Positions 15,611 through 23,760 are shown, counted from the stretch's first letter. The stretch: DNA of 26,387 nucleotides from Lachnospiraceae bacterium UBA7160 (GCA_002491565.1 DKWE01000044.1:1-26387); one strand, 5' to 3'. Translations and numbers: made by a program. The notes: generated from the sequence alone by a model not told the origin.

Positions 15611-15715
15611 GACATCCGGCGCAGTAAAACTGGGTCACACCTGGGAGCGTGAGAGGGAGACTGTGTATTGCGGGTGAGTCATCTGGTGGGACGGAATCTG
15701 AGTTACACTTGGGTT
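15572..15715 (+). repeat. 67-bp decaying tandem repeat at the end of the moeA-PBP gene
   Basis: ACCTGGGAGC...GTATTGCGGGTGA occurs at 15572 and again at 15639; a short third remnant (ACTTGGG) is at 15707. The first unit includes the stop codon of the upstream gene; the later units are degraded copies of its last codons. Confidence 0.75.
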
Positions 15716-15778
15716 TTCCAGGCTGCGGGACGAAAGTCTGTGAATTTGCGTTTCTGATAGACAGCCGGGCCAGTCTGT

Positions 15779-15784
15779 TATAAT
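15779..15784 (+). promoter_or_regulatory. Candidate promoter for AOR copy 2
   Basis: A perfect TATAAT (15779-15784) with no matching -35 at 16-18 bp, so activation might be required. AGAC (15759-15762) and GTCT (15773-15776) form an imperfect inverted repeat in the spacer. The following leader has a UUCG-capped hairpin CCTGC (15827-15831) / GCAGG (15836-15840), extended by TCTG/CAGA. No Moco-like aptamer is visible here. Confidence 0.45.
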
Positions 15785-15903
15785 ATAAAGATATCGAACG
15801 GATTGATGCATGCTTTGTGTCTGCGCCCTGCTTCGGCAGGTGTCAGATGGCTGTTCCGCGTGTTGCAGTCCTGATAGTATGATATATAGAAAAGGAAGAG
15901 GTG

Positions 15904-17847
15904 ATGCACATGCCGACAGAGTATGGCGGGTATATGGGAAGGGTGCTTCAGATCAACCTGAGCAGCAGGGAGTGTAAGGAATATCCTTTTTCAGACGAGG
16001 AGAGAGAGCTTTTCATTGGCGGAAAGACGATGGCGGCGAAGATTCTCTATGACAATCTAAACGGGACAGAGAAAGCGTTCTCGGAGGAAAATCTTCTGAT
16101 TATTTCGACGGGGCCGCTGACCGGGTCGGGAGCGCCAAGCTCCAGCCGCTTCAATATCTCCACAATCTCGCCGCTGACAGGGTATATCACGTCCTCAAAC
16201 TGCGGTGGGAATTTTGGGTACTATCTGAAGAAAGCCGGACTGGACGCGCTGGTATTAAGAGGAAAATCAAAAACTCCGGTCTGGATCGAGATTCAAAATG
16301 ACAAGGTAGAAATCCATGACGCAGAGGAGCTGTGGGGTCTCAGGACGTCGGAAACGCAGCAGGCACTGGATGAAAAGCTGAGGCTGAAGAACGGACGGGT
16401 GCGCAAAAACGGAAAAATCTGCATCGGCCCAGCCGGAGAGCATCAGGTGCTCTACTCGTGTATTGTCTCGAATGAGCGCGTGGCAGGCCGCGGAGGCGCC
16501 GGGGCGGTCATGGGATGGATGAATCTGAAGGCAGTCTGTGCCGGGGGCAACCGGGAGGTAAAGGTCGCGGACAAAGAGCGGATGGTGAAGCATACGCAGA
16601 AATGGTTTCGGTATCTGAAAAAGCATCCGCTGACAGGCAATCAGCTGCCGCGTCTTGGAACGCCTGGTCTGGTCAGCCCGATGCAGATGCGGCAGATGCT
16701 CGCCACGAAAAATTACAAGCATGGAACCTATGATGATTTTGAGAAGATCAGCGGAGAGGTGCTGGCGGAAAAATACAACATTGTGAATAAGGGCTGCCTG
16801 TCCTGCCCGATCAAATGTGCCCGTACCGTGGAGATCGACGGGCAGAAGGTGAAAGGGCCGGAGCTGGAAACGCTGGTTCTGTTGGGAAGCGGTTTCCTGA
16901 ACAATGATTTGGAAGCAATTCTGCGATGGAATCATGAGCTGGATGAGCTGGGACTGGATACGATTTCCTGTGCCAATACGATTGCCTATGCGATGGAAGC
17001 AAATGAAAAAGGAATCTGGAAGAACGGGCTGAGCTTTTCTCAGGTGGACGGGATGCCGGAGCTGTTTCAGAAGATCGCGTTCCGGGAAGGAATCGGGGAC
17101 GAATTGGCACAGGGCAGCAAACGCCTGTCGGAGAAATATGGCGGAAAGGAATTTGCAAACCATGTCAAGGGAATGGAACTTGCCGCTTATGAGCCGAGAA
17201 AGGCGGTAGGTCTTGGACTTGGCTATGCGGTGAGCAACCGTGGCGGCTGCCATCTGAACGGCGGATACCTTACGATCCTGGAGGGCCTGGGGCTGGCGAT
17301 CGACCAGACCACCTACCATGGCAAGGGAGATCTGACGATGCTGTTCCAGGATCTGATGGAGATGATTTCCGCGACCGGGCAGTGTTTGTTCACGAGCTAC
17401 GCATTTTTCCCGTCACCGCTTTTGAACCATCCGAATGCCTGGTATACGAGGGCGGTCAATAAGGTTTTGCCATACTGCGGCTGTGTGGTGCGTATCATTA
17501 ATAAGTTCCCGGAGATCGCATTTTTCCATCTTCCGGTATTTCATCACACGAAAGCCTTTGAGTATGTGACCGGCATGAAGATGCCGTTTGGAAAATATGT
17601 GCGCTGCGGAGAGCGCGGTTACAACCTGGAGCGGGAGCTGAATCGGCGCTTTGGCGTGGATTCGAAGAAGGATGTGTTGCCGAAACGGCTTGTAAAGGAG
17701 CTGCAGGATCCGAAGAATCCAAGCTCAAAGGTACCGCTGCGGAAGCTGAAGAAGGTGTATTATCACGCCAGAGGATGGGACCGGCGGGGTCTGCCGACGG
17801 AACGGCTGCTTCGGAGACTGAAAATAAAGGAGACTGCGCAGGATTAA
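15904..17847 (+). CDS. Tungsten-dependent aldehyde:ferredoxin oxidoreductase (AOR family), copy 2
   Basis: A second tungstopterin enzyme, 647 residues, clearly divergent from copy 1. AFOR motifs: IGPAGEHQVLYSCIVSNERV (174-193), GRGGAGAVMGWMNLK (195-209), 4Fe-4S ligands Cys298, Cys301, Cys305 and Cys494, and SNRGGCHLNGGY (444-455) with His450 as the likely active-site residue. It is about 50 residues longer than copy 1, with an insertion after Cys494 (about 500-565, aromatic and His/Pro-rich, including CGCVV) that may shape the substrate channel. Starts at 15901 (GTG), 15904 and 15910 are all possible; AAGGAAG (15892-15898) favours 15904. MoaD copy 2 and a ferredoxin follow, giving a natural electron partner. 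Confidence 0.92.
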   Translation: MHMPTEYGGYMGRVLQINLSSRECKEYPFSDEERELFIGGKTMAAKILYDNLNGTEKAFSEENLLIISTGPLTGSGAPSSSRFNISTISPLTGYITSSNCGGNFGYYLKKAGLDALVLRGKSKTPVWIEIQNDKVEIHDAEELWGLRTSETQQALDEKLRLKNGRVRKNGKICIGPAGEHQVLYSCIVSNERVAGRGGAGAVMGWMNLKAVCAGGNREVKVADKERMVKHTQKWFRYLKKHPLTGNQLPRLGTPGLVSPMQMRQMLATKNYKHGTYDDFEKISGEVLAEKYNIVNKGCLSCPIKCARTVEIDGQKVKGPELETLVLLGSGFLNNDLEAILRWNHELDELGLDTISCANTIAYAMEANEKGIWKNGLSFSQVDGMPELFQKIAFREGIGDELAQGSKRLSEKYGGKEFANHVKGMELAAYEPRKAVGLGLGYAVSNRGGCHLNGGYLTILEGLGLAIDQTTYHGKGDLTMLFQDLMEMISATGQCLFTSYAFFPSPLLNHPNAWYTRAVNKVLPYCGCVVRIINKFPEIAFFHLPVFHHTKAFEYVTGMKMPFGKYVRCGERGYNLERELNRRFGVDSKKDVLPKRLVKELQDPKNPSSKVPLRKLKKVYYHARGWDRRGLPTERLLRRLKIKETAQD

Positions 17848-17992
17848 GGTAAGAATTTATAGGAGACTGCGCAGAATTAAGGTAAGAATTTATAGGAGAC
17901 TGCGCAGGATTAGGGTGAGAATTAAAAGGGACTGCGCAGAATTAAGGCGAGGATTTAAAGGGGGCTGCGTATGATTAAGGTGAGAATTTTTG
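17829..17992 (+). repeat. 33-bp tandem repeat spanning the AOR stop and the moaD start
   Basis: Units begin at 17829, 17862, 17895, 17928 and 17960, with consensus GGAGACTGCGCAG-ATTAAGG-TAAGAATTTAT. The first contains the AOR stop codon (17845-17847). The last contains the moaD start: there CAG-ATTAAGG has become ATG-ATTAAGG. Confidence 0.9.
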
Positions 17993-18195
17993 GCGTCGCA
18001 CGCCTGAAGGCTGGAGTGTCCTCCTTTGAGAGCAGTGCGGAGACGCTGCAGGAGCTGTGGAAGGAGGTTCCGGGACTTACCAGAAAAGAGGCAAAGGATC
18101 TGCTGCCGTTTGTGAACGGGGAAGCTGCAGGGAAACAGGTCCGATTTCAGGATGGGGACGAGGTCGTGCTGATGTCCCCCGCGGGAGGTGGTTGA
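17971..18195 (+). CDS. moaD: MoaD/ThiS-family sulfur carrier, copy 2
   Basis: A 74-residue beta-grasp protein beginning IKVRIFGVARLKAG and ending LMSPAGGG, the thiocarboxylate-forming Gly tail. It probably serves dithiolene formation for AOR copy 2, substrate of the MoeB enzyme at 7534. AAAGGGGG (about 17957-17964) precedes the ATG. The ribosome binding site and first codons form the last unit of the 33-bp repeat array. Its end lies next to or overlaps the ferredoxin start, depending on the start chosen. It shares only the general fold and tail with copy 1, so the two may be specific for their respective oxidoreductases. Confidence 0.85.
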   Translation: MIKVRIFGVARLKAGVSSFESSAETLQELWKEVPGLTRKEAKDLLPFVNGEAAGKQVRFQDGDEVVLMSPAGGG

Positions 18196-18196
18196 G

Positions 18197-18415
18197 GTGA
18201 AGGAAAAAATGCAGCCGCAGATCGATGAAAAGACCTGCGCGGGATGCTCGCTCTGCGTGGAAAACTGCCCGATGGAGTGCCTGAAGATCAGAGAACCGGC
18301 CTTTCACGGCGATATCGATACAATCGCGTATCTGGCGGAGCCGGAGGATTGTATCGGCTGCGGACTCTGTGAGAAGGCATGTCCGATTGCCGCGATTACG
18401 TTGCGGAAGCCGTGA
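18197..18415 (+). CDS. 2[4Fe-4S] ferredoxin-type protein
   Basis: A small electron carrier with two cluster motifs: CAGCSLCVENCP and CIGCGLCEKACP, separated by an about 26-residue linker, longer than in clostridial 2[4Fe-4S] ferredoxins. It is the likely electron acceptor or donor of the adjacent AOR. The start is uncertain: GTG at 18197 fits GGGAGG (18183-18188) best; GTG at 18188 would overlap moaD, and ATG at 18209 is also in frame. About 72 residues. The following 157 nt to the alcohol dehydrogenase shows a small hairpin (GCACC/GGGTGC) and nothing else clear. Confidence 0.85.
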   Translation: MKEKMQPQIDEKTCAGCSLCVENCPMECLKIREPAFHGDIDTIAYLAEPEDCIGCGLCEKACPIAAITLRKP

Positions 18416-18572
18416 GGTATGGTATCAATAAAGCAGGTCCGCAGACCACTCTTTCCGATGGTTTACATCAGCCGGGGCAGAGTACTGTGCGGATAGCTGA
18501 ACAAGGAAAACGGTGGGTTTTGTGTGCTGACAGCACCTGCAGCAGCGGGTGCGGATGACAAGGAGGAATCAT

Positions 18573-19772
18573 ATGAATTGTTTGAAAAAAATATATTGCC
18601 GTATCTATCAGACTGCGTTTTGGCTGGCGCTGCCAGTGCTTCCCTATACAGAGCCGAAACTGCTCAAGAGTATGGGCTCCATCACGCCGCTTCTTAAAAA
18701 GAAAGGGATTTCGTCTGTGCTGATCGTGTCAGGAAGAACAGCAGGCCGTCATCCGCTGACGCAGCGGCTTTTGAAGAAGCTCGAAGAGGCGGAGATTCGT
18801 TTTGCGGTCTATGACAAGACAGTTCCCAACCCAACCATCAGCAACATCGAAGAGGCGACAAAGCTTTATCATGAAATCGATGCTCAGGCGATTATTTCCA
18901 TTGGCGGCGGCTCGGTCATGGACTGCGCGAAAATTGTGGGCGCAAGGGTGGCGCGTCCGAATCTTCCGGTCAGCCAGATGAAGGGACTACTAAAGATTCT
19001 GCGCCCGACGCCGCTGTCGATCGCAATCCCGACGACAGCCGGGTCCGGCAGTGAGACGACGCTGGCGGCTGTCATTACTGACGATGAGACGCATTATAAA
19101 TATCCGATCAATGATTTTGTGCTGATTCCGGACTATGCGGTGCTCGTTCCGGAACTGACTGTGGGGCTGCCGGGCCATCTGACTTCCACTACAGGTATGG
19201 ACGCGCTGACGCACGCAGTGGAGGCTTACATAGGAAACAGTACGAATAAGCTGACGCGGGATATGTCGGAGGAGGCGGTCTGTCTGATCGTGAAATATCT
19301 CAAACGCGCCTATGACGACGGAAGCGATATCGAGGCGCGTCAGAAGATGCTCCGGGCTTCCTTCTGCGCAGGGGTGTCATTTACCCGCTCCTATGTGGGC
19401 TATGTGCATGCGGTGGCGCATTCCCTCGGTGGCCAGTATGGCATTGCGCACGGGATTGCGAATGCCGTGATTCTTCCATATTTCCTGGAGGAGTACGGAA
19501 CGGACTGCAGCGAAAAGCTGGCGCGTCTGGCACGGCTTTCCGGCATTTCTGCGAAGGATGCAAGCGACGCAAAGGCTTCAGCGGAATTCATCCAGTGGAT
19601 CAAGGACATGAATGCGTCCATGGGAATCCCGGATAAGATCCCGGAGATTAAGAAAGAGGACATTCCGGATATGGCAAAGAAGGCGGACAAGGAGGCCAAT
19701 CCGTTGTATCCGGTTCCAAAGCTCATGGACCGGAGGGCACTTGCCCAGATGTATGAGCGGCTGATGGCGTAG
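18573..19772 (+). CDS. Iron-containing alcohol dehydrogenase
   Basis: A group III NAD(P)-dependent alcohol dehydrogenase of 399 residues. The nucleotide-binding loop is GGGSVMD (111-117), followed by TTAGSGSE (154-161). Metal ligands match the family set: Asp210 and His214 in GMDALTHAVEAY, His279 and His293 in HAVAHSLGG...IAHG, with the expected 14-residue spacing. The ATG at 18573 has AGGAGGAA (18561-18568). Next to the AOR and ferredoxin it would complete an acid-aldehyde-alcohol route, or oxidise alcohols to aldehydes for the AORs. The N-terminal 25 residues are hydrophobic but do not look like a signal peptide with a cleavage site. Confidence 0.9.
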   Translation: MNCLKKIYCRIYQTAFWLALPVLPYTEPKLLKSMGSITPLLKKKGISSVLIVSGRTAGRHPLTQRLLKKLEEAEIRFAVYDKTVPNPTISNIEEATKLYHEIDAQAIISIGGGSVMDCAKIVGARVARPNLPVSQMKGLLKILRPTPLSIAIPTTAGSGSETTLAAVITDDETHYKYPINDFVLIPDYAVLVPELTVGLPGHLTSTTGMDALTHAVEAYIGNSTNKLTRDMSEEAVCLIVKYLKRAYDDGSDIEARQKMLRASFCAGVSFTRSYVGYVHAVAHSLGGQYGIAHGIANAVILPYFLEEYGTDCSEKLARLARLSGISAKDASDAKASAEFIQWIKDMNASMGIPDKIPEIKKEDIPDMAKKADKEANPLYPVPKLMDRRALAQMYERLMA

Positions 19773-19936
19773 CGAGCCGGGGAGCGCTGGCTCACGTAGA
19801 TGAAGGAAAGTATTTTGCGGTACTTTGGGGAAGGAACGGTAAGGCATCCATGAGTGGATAATGCATCCGAAGATCGTTAACAGAATGCCATTGGTCCGGT
19901 TGGTGATGGAAGAAGTATATCCTGAGGGCTTTTATT

Positions 19937-20917
19937 ATGATTGATGGATACGGAAGAGTGATTGATTATATCAGGATTTCGGTGACGGACCGCTGCAATC
20001 TGCGCTGTGCCTATTGCATGCCGCAGGAGGGAGTACCGAGCGTCTGCCATGAAGATATCCTGCGCTACGATGAGATCCTGAGACTTGTGCGAATTTTTGT
20101 GTCTCTTGGGATACGGAAGATCAAGCTGACCGGCGGGGAACCGCTGGTGAGAAAGAACGTGCCGGAGTTCGCTGCGGCGCTGCGGCAGATTCCAGGGATC
20201 GAGCAGGTAACTCTGACGACAAATGGAGTCTGTCTGAAGGAACAGATGCGGATGCTGGCGGACGCAGGAATCGGGGGAATCAATCTGAGTCTGGATACCC
20301 TGAATCCTGTGGTATTTGAGAAAATTGCCAGACGGCCTGCGTTTGATCAGGTAATGGAGGGACTGCGGGAAGCACTGAAATATCCGGAGATCCCGCTGAA
20401 AATCAATTGCGTCCCGATGAATATAGAGGGGCAGAATATCGTGGAGCTGGCGGAGCTTGCCAGAAACTATAAAATCCATGTGCGGTATATCGAGATGATG
20501 CCGATCGGCCTGGGCAGGCAGTTCGGTTTTCAGAGTGAAGAAGCAATTCTGGCGGAGCTGGAAAAGGCGTATGGGCCGTGCCGTCCTTTTGACAAGCCGC
20601 TCGGCAACGGACCGGGACATTATGTCTCATTTGAAGGATTTGCCGGGAAAATCGGTTTTATCAGCGCGATCAGCCACAAATTCTGCGAGCGATGCAACCG
20701 CGTGAGACTGACCTCGCAGGGATTTCTGAAGACCTGTCTCCAGTATGAACGGGGCGTGGACCTGCGGGCGCTGCTCCGGGGCGGGGCTTCGGATGAAGAA
20801 CTGCGTCTGGCAGTGGAAAAAGCGATCCGGGAAAAACCGGTCAGCCACCAGTTTCTGCGGGAACAGTGGGCGGACAGCGATAAGGAGACGCATATGATGT
20901 CGCAGATCGGAGGGTAA
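19937..20917 (+). CDS. moaA: GTP 3',8-cyclase MoaA
   Basis: Radical SAM enzyme for the first step of molybdopterin and tungstopterin synthesis, converting GTP to 3',8-cyclo-GTP. In the 326-residue protein, the SAM cluster motif CNLRCAYC gives Cys20, Cys24 and Cys27; KLTGGEP is at 63-69; TTNG at 94-97; the C-terminal substrate cluster is Cys250, Cys253 and Cys267 in FCERCNRVRLTSQGFLKTC. The protein ends in Gly-Gly, as required in MoaA. The start at 19937 has a modest GAGGG (19924-19928). MoaC, the next enzyme, is not nearby. The 164-nt gap upstream contains a small GAGCC/GGCTC hairpin and no clear promoter, so it may be read from the upstream operon. Confidence 0.95.
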   Translation: MIDGYGRVIDYIRISVTDRCNLRCAYCMPQEGVPSVCHEDILRYDEILRLVRIFVSLGIRKIKLTGGEPLVRKNVPEFAAALRQIPGIEQVTLTTNGVCLKEQMRMLADAGIGGINLSLDTLNPVVFEKIARRPAFDQVMEGLREALKYPEIPLKINCVPMNIEGQNIVELAELARNYKIHVRYIEMMPIGLGRQFGFQSEEAILAELEKAYGPCRPFDKPLGNGPGHYVSFEGFAGKIGFISAISHKFCERCNRVRLTSQGFLKTCLQYERGVDLRALLRGGASDEELRLAVEKAIREKPVSHQFLREQWADSDKETHMMSQIGG

Positions 20918-21001
20918 AGGCGCAGGATAAATTGCGGTGATCGATCAGGCTAGAGAAATTAGAAATATTTTGAAGGTATCACGGAGAATAACAACAAAAA
21001 G

Positions 21002-21102
21002 AAGGGTGTCGCAAACTGGCAGAAAGCTACAAGTTATGGTACATGTCCACTCGACCAAGTACCTGAGCTTGTGTCATATCTGCATTTTGCGACACCCTTT
21101 TT
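21002..21102 (+). terminator. Long compound hairpin after moaA, terminator-like
   Basis: A 14-bp outer stem AAGGGTGTCGCAAA (21002-21015) / TTTGCGACACCCTT (21086-21099) ends in a five-T run. The 70-nt interior continues to fold: CAGA/TCTG, ACAAG/CTTGT and GGTAC/GTACC. The size is unusual for a terminator and could indicate a small mobile or structural repeat. The rest of 20918-21384 holds a GGATCG/CGATCC inverted repeat (about 21157-21196) and no supported gene. Confidence 0.6.
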
Positions 21103-21384
21103 ACAATACCTGTTCTAGCGGCGCAGCAAAGCAAGTAATCTCTCGAACAGAGTATTGGATCGTGATCGAAGCACAAAGTCACCAAAATTGTCGATCCTCA
21201 TCCAGGAGGGGGTATGCGTTGGTGACTGGGGGCTTGCAAATACGGAAAGCTGATTATAAAGGATCATTGTTTTACCTCCTTTTTTAGTAATTTTTGTATG
21301 AATATCTGTTGCTTTTCTTATCTTCAGTCTACACTGTTTTGCAGAAATTTCAATGTGTGTATATTTAGAAAAAACAGGAAATGA

Positions 21385-21414
21385 TTGTGCTTAGAGCACA
21401 AAATATGATATACT
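21385..21414 (+). promoter_or_regulatory. Promoter of the PucR gene with palindromic operator
   Basis: TTGTGC (21385-21390), 18-bp spacer, TATACT (21409-21414). The -35 is one arm of a perfect inverted repeat TTGTGC-TTAGA-GCACAA (21385-21401), a likely operator, possibly for autoregulation. Confidence 0.6.
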
Positions 21415-21506
21415 GAGAAAAATTCATTTTGCGGGCTGGGTGAATTTATGAGAGGGAAGAATAAGAGAATGTATTTGGAATGTTCAGAAAAGGGGAGGGA
21501 TGTGCG

Positions 21507-22691
21507 ATGGCACTGACGCTGCGGGAGATGATTGATCTGACACAGAAGCAGTACCGGCTGCAGCTGCTGGCTGGAAGCTCGTATCTGGAGCATGTGGTGA
21601 CGTGGGTACATATGCTGGAATTTACAAATGTTACGGAATTTTTCTGGGGCAATGAGCTGGTAGTCACCAGCGGATATGCGCTTCAGAGAGAGGAAGAGAT
21701 GTTCCATCTGATCGATACGCTGGAGGAGCGGCATTGTACCGGACTGGTGATCAATGTAGGAAAGTATATTCACAAGGTGTCTGACACGATGATTTCCTAC
21801 TGTGAGGAGAAGAGCCTGCCGCTGCTCATTATGCCGTGGGATATGTACCTGACTGAATTTGTCCGGGATTGCTGCTCGCTGATCAATCAGAGCAGCCGGG
21901 ATGAGGAGCTGCTGGCGCAGACGGTGCTTCAGGTGGTTCAGTCGCCGCAGCTCGCGGAGGTACACCGGGAACAGCTGGAGGATTATTTTCATGAGCAGAA
22001 CGGTTTCCGTATGATTGCGATCCGGGCGGAGCGCGGCAAACAGATGACAGCAGGTTTGATCTCCGACCAACGGCGGGTGCTGCGCCTGCACACTGCGCTC
22101 CGGACTTTTCAGTTCTCTTATCTGGTCTTTCGCTATGAAAAGCGGTTTGTGGTAGTGCTCAATGAGAAGTCAAAGGAGGCAGCCGAGAAAGCGGTGCGGC
22201 GCATCCACCGTGCGATCCGGACGGTCTTTTCGGAAGCACCGGTATATATTGGGATCAGCGATCCGGCGGACACGTATGAGGAGCTTTCTGCCTGTTTTCA
22301 CGGAGCTATCTCGGCCTCCAGGCGCGCCGGCCTGCAGGAGCAGGATGTGGTCTGGTTCCATGACATGGGATTCTATAAGCTGTTGTATTCGGTGCCGGAC
22401 GATACGTTGCTTTTGGACTATTATCATGAGATCATGGATCCGTTGCTTTTGCATGACCGCCTCAATCAAAGTGCCTATGTGGAGACGCTGTTCCGGTATC
22501 TGCTGTATGACGGCAGTCTGCAGGAGGTGGCAGCGCGGATGTTTACCCATCGGAACACGGTGAATTATCGGATGGGGAAGATCCGGGAGATCCTTGGCTG
22601 CAGCCTTGCAAGCCAGAGGGAACGGCTGCCGTATCTGGTCTGCTATCACATCGGAGTGATGCTGAAGCTGGTGAAAAATCTGGAGGAGGGG
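21507..22691 (+). CDS. PucR-family transcriptional regulator
   Basis: A 395-residue regulator. The N-terminal PucR sensory domain spans about 5-125 (LTLREMIDL..., ELVVTSGYAL, GLVINVGKYI). A middle region (160-300) of the CdaR GGDEF-like type follows. The C-terminal PucR helix-turn-helix is at about 325-390 (LFRYLLYDGSLQEVAARMFTHRNTVNYRMGKIREILG, given here only by its key residues His348, Arg349, Asn350, Tyr354 and Arg355). The start at 21507 is supported by GGGGAGG (21492-21498); 21480 is an alternative without a ribosome binding site. Its stop codon lies at 22692-22694. Family members control purine, polyamine or similar small-molecule catabolism. Position suggests control of the TSUP transporter next door or of the tungsten island; not proven. 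Confidence 0.88.
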
Positions 22692-22750
22692 TAAGCGGGA
22701 CAGTGTACGCGTGAATAGTATCCGTTTAAGTCCATACTTTGTGGAATTAC

Positions 22751-22782
22751 TTGAAAATCAGAGGTTGTGATGGTATCATAAC
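22751..22782 (+). promoter_or_regulatory. Promoter and operator of the TSUP gene
   Basis: TTGAAA (22751-22756), 17-bp spacer, TATCAT (22774-22779). An inverted repeat GTTGTGAT-GGT-ATCATAAC (22764-22782, 7 of 8 paired) covers the -10, consistent with repression. Confidence 0.6.
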
Positions 22783-22851
22783 ACCAATCTGTTGCTTGCC
22801 TGTGTGTGGGCTGGCTTAAAAGGCAAGGAAAAAAGAATGCAGGAGGCTGAC

Positions 22852-23628
22852 ATGAACGTATTATTTACTGTAATTGTAACTTTTTTTGCCGGGATGGGAG
22901 CCGGACTTGGAACGGGCTTCGCGGGGATGAGCGCGGCAGCCGTCATCACGCCCATGCTGGTGACATTTCTGAACATGGAGCCGTATATGGCAGTAGGTAT
23001 CGCGCTGTCCTCGGACGTGCTCGCAAGCGCAGTATCCGCATACACATATGGGAAAAATAAAAATCTGGATGTGAAGAATGGGCTTGTCATGATGGCAAGC
23101 GTGTTGGTATTTACTGTTGTGGGGAGTTATATTTCCAGCCTGGTTCCGGCCGCGACGATGGGAAATTTCTCTGTATTTATGACATTTTTACTCGGAATCA
23201 AATTTATTGTAAAGCCGGTGATGACGACGAAGGAGTCCATGATGGCTGTCTCGCAGAAGAAGCGAATCGTTCAATCGCTGGTGTGCGGGACGCTGATCGG
23301 GTTTATCTGCGGATTTGTAGGAGCAGGCGGCGGAATGATGATGCTCCTGATTCTTACGAGTGTCCTTGGCTACGAATTGAAGACTGCGGTGGGTACGAGT
23401 GTGTTTATCATGACATTTACTGCGCTGACCGGTGCGCTCTCACATTTTTCCATCGGAGGCGCGCCGGACGTACCGGTACTGGCCTTGTGCGTCCTGTTTA
23501 CGTTCCTGTGGGCGCGGATCGCAGCGGTCTTTGCGAATAGGGCAGAGCCGAAGACCCTGAACCGCGCTACAGGCGTTGTGCTGGTTGTATTGGGGGTTGT
23601 GGTGATGGCGTTTTCGTTTGTGAAATAA
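22852..23628 (+). CDS. TSUP/TauE-SafE family membrane transporter
   Basis: A 258-residue membrane protein with about eight helices and the internal duplication of the family: GMGAGLGTGFAGMSAAAVITP (residues 14-34, given by its Gly-rich core) in the first half and GFICGFVGAGGGMMML (about 145-160) in the second. TSUP proteins move small organic or inorganic anions such as sulfite, sulfoacetate or thiosulfate across the cell membrane. The start at 22852 has AGGAGG (22841-22846); an ATG at 22792 in frame is not supported. It has its own promoter and operator behind the PucR gene. The substrate is unknown; an anion linked to AOR chemistry is possible but speculative. Confidence 0.88.
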   Translation: MNVLFTVIVTFFAGMGAGLGTGFAGMSAAAVITPMLVTFLNMEPYMAVGIALSSDVLASAVSAYTYGKNKNLDVKNGLVMMASVLVFTVVGSYISSLVPAATMGNFSVFMTFLLGIKFIVKPVMTTKESMMAVSQKKRIVQSLVCGTLIGFICGFVGAGGGMMMLLILTSVLGYELKTAVGTSVFIMTFTALTGALSHFSIGGAPDVPVLALCVLFTFLWARIAAVFANRAEPKTLNRATGVVLVVLGVVVMAFSFVK

Positions 23629-23687
23629 TAGTTTTGGGAGGTCAGGTATTCCGTTTAGTAGAGCAGTTATGGGATGGAAAATAAATG

Positions 23688-23760
23688 AGCTGCCGCAGAA
23701 GCGCTGGGTGATATGATGTCCGTGAGGGCGGGCATCGCGCCGGATACTTCTGCGGCAGTT
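23688..23760. other. Long compound inverted repeat between convergent genes
   Basis: CTGCCGCAGAAG (23690-23701) pairs with CTTCTGCGGCAG (23747-23758), extended by two outer pairs. The loop holds a second 7-bp hairpin GATGTCC (23715-23721) / GGGCATC (23730-23736). It lies between the TSUP gene and the convergent nucleoside phosphorylase. There is no T-run on either side, so a standard intrinsic terminator is not supported. Confidence 0.6.

Noticed and set aside
16267..17319. A 350-codon open frame on the minus strand
   Set aside because: It lies wholly opposite AOR copy 2, has no ribosome binding site, and its translation has no recognisable motif; it is a shadow of the real gene.
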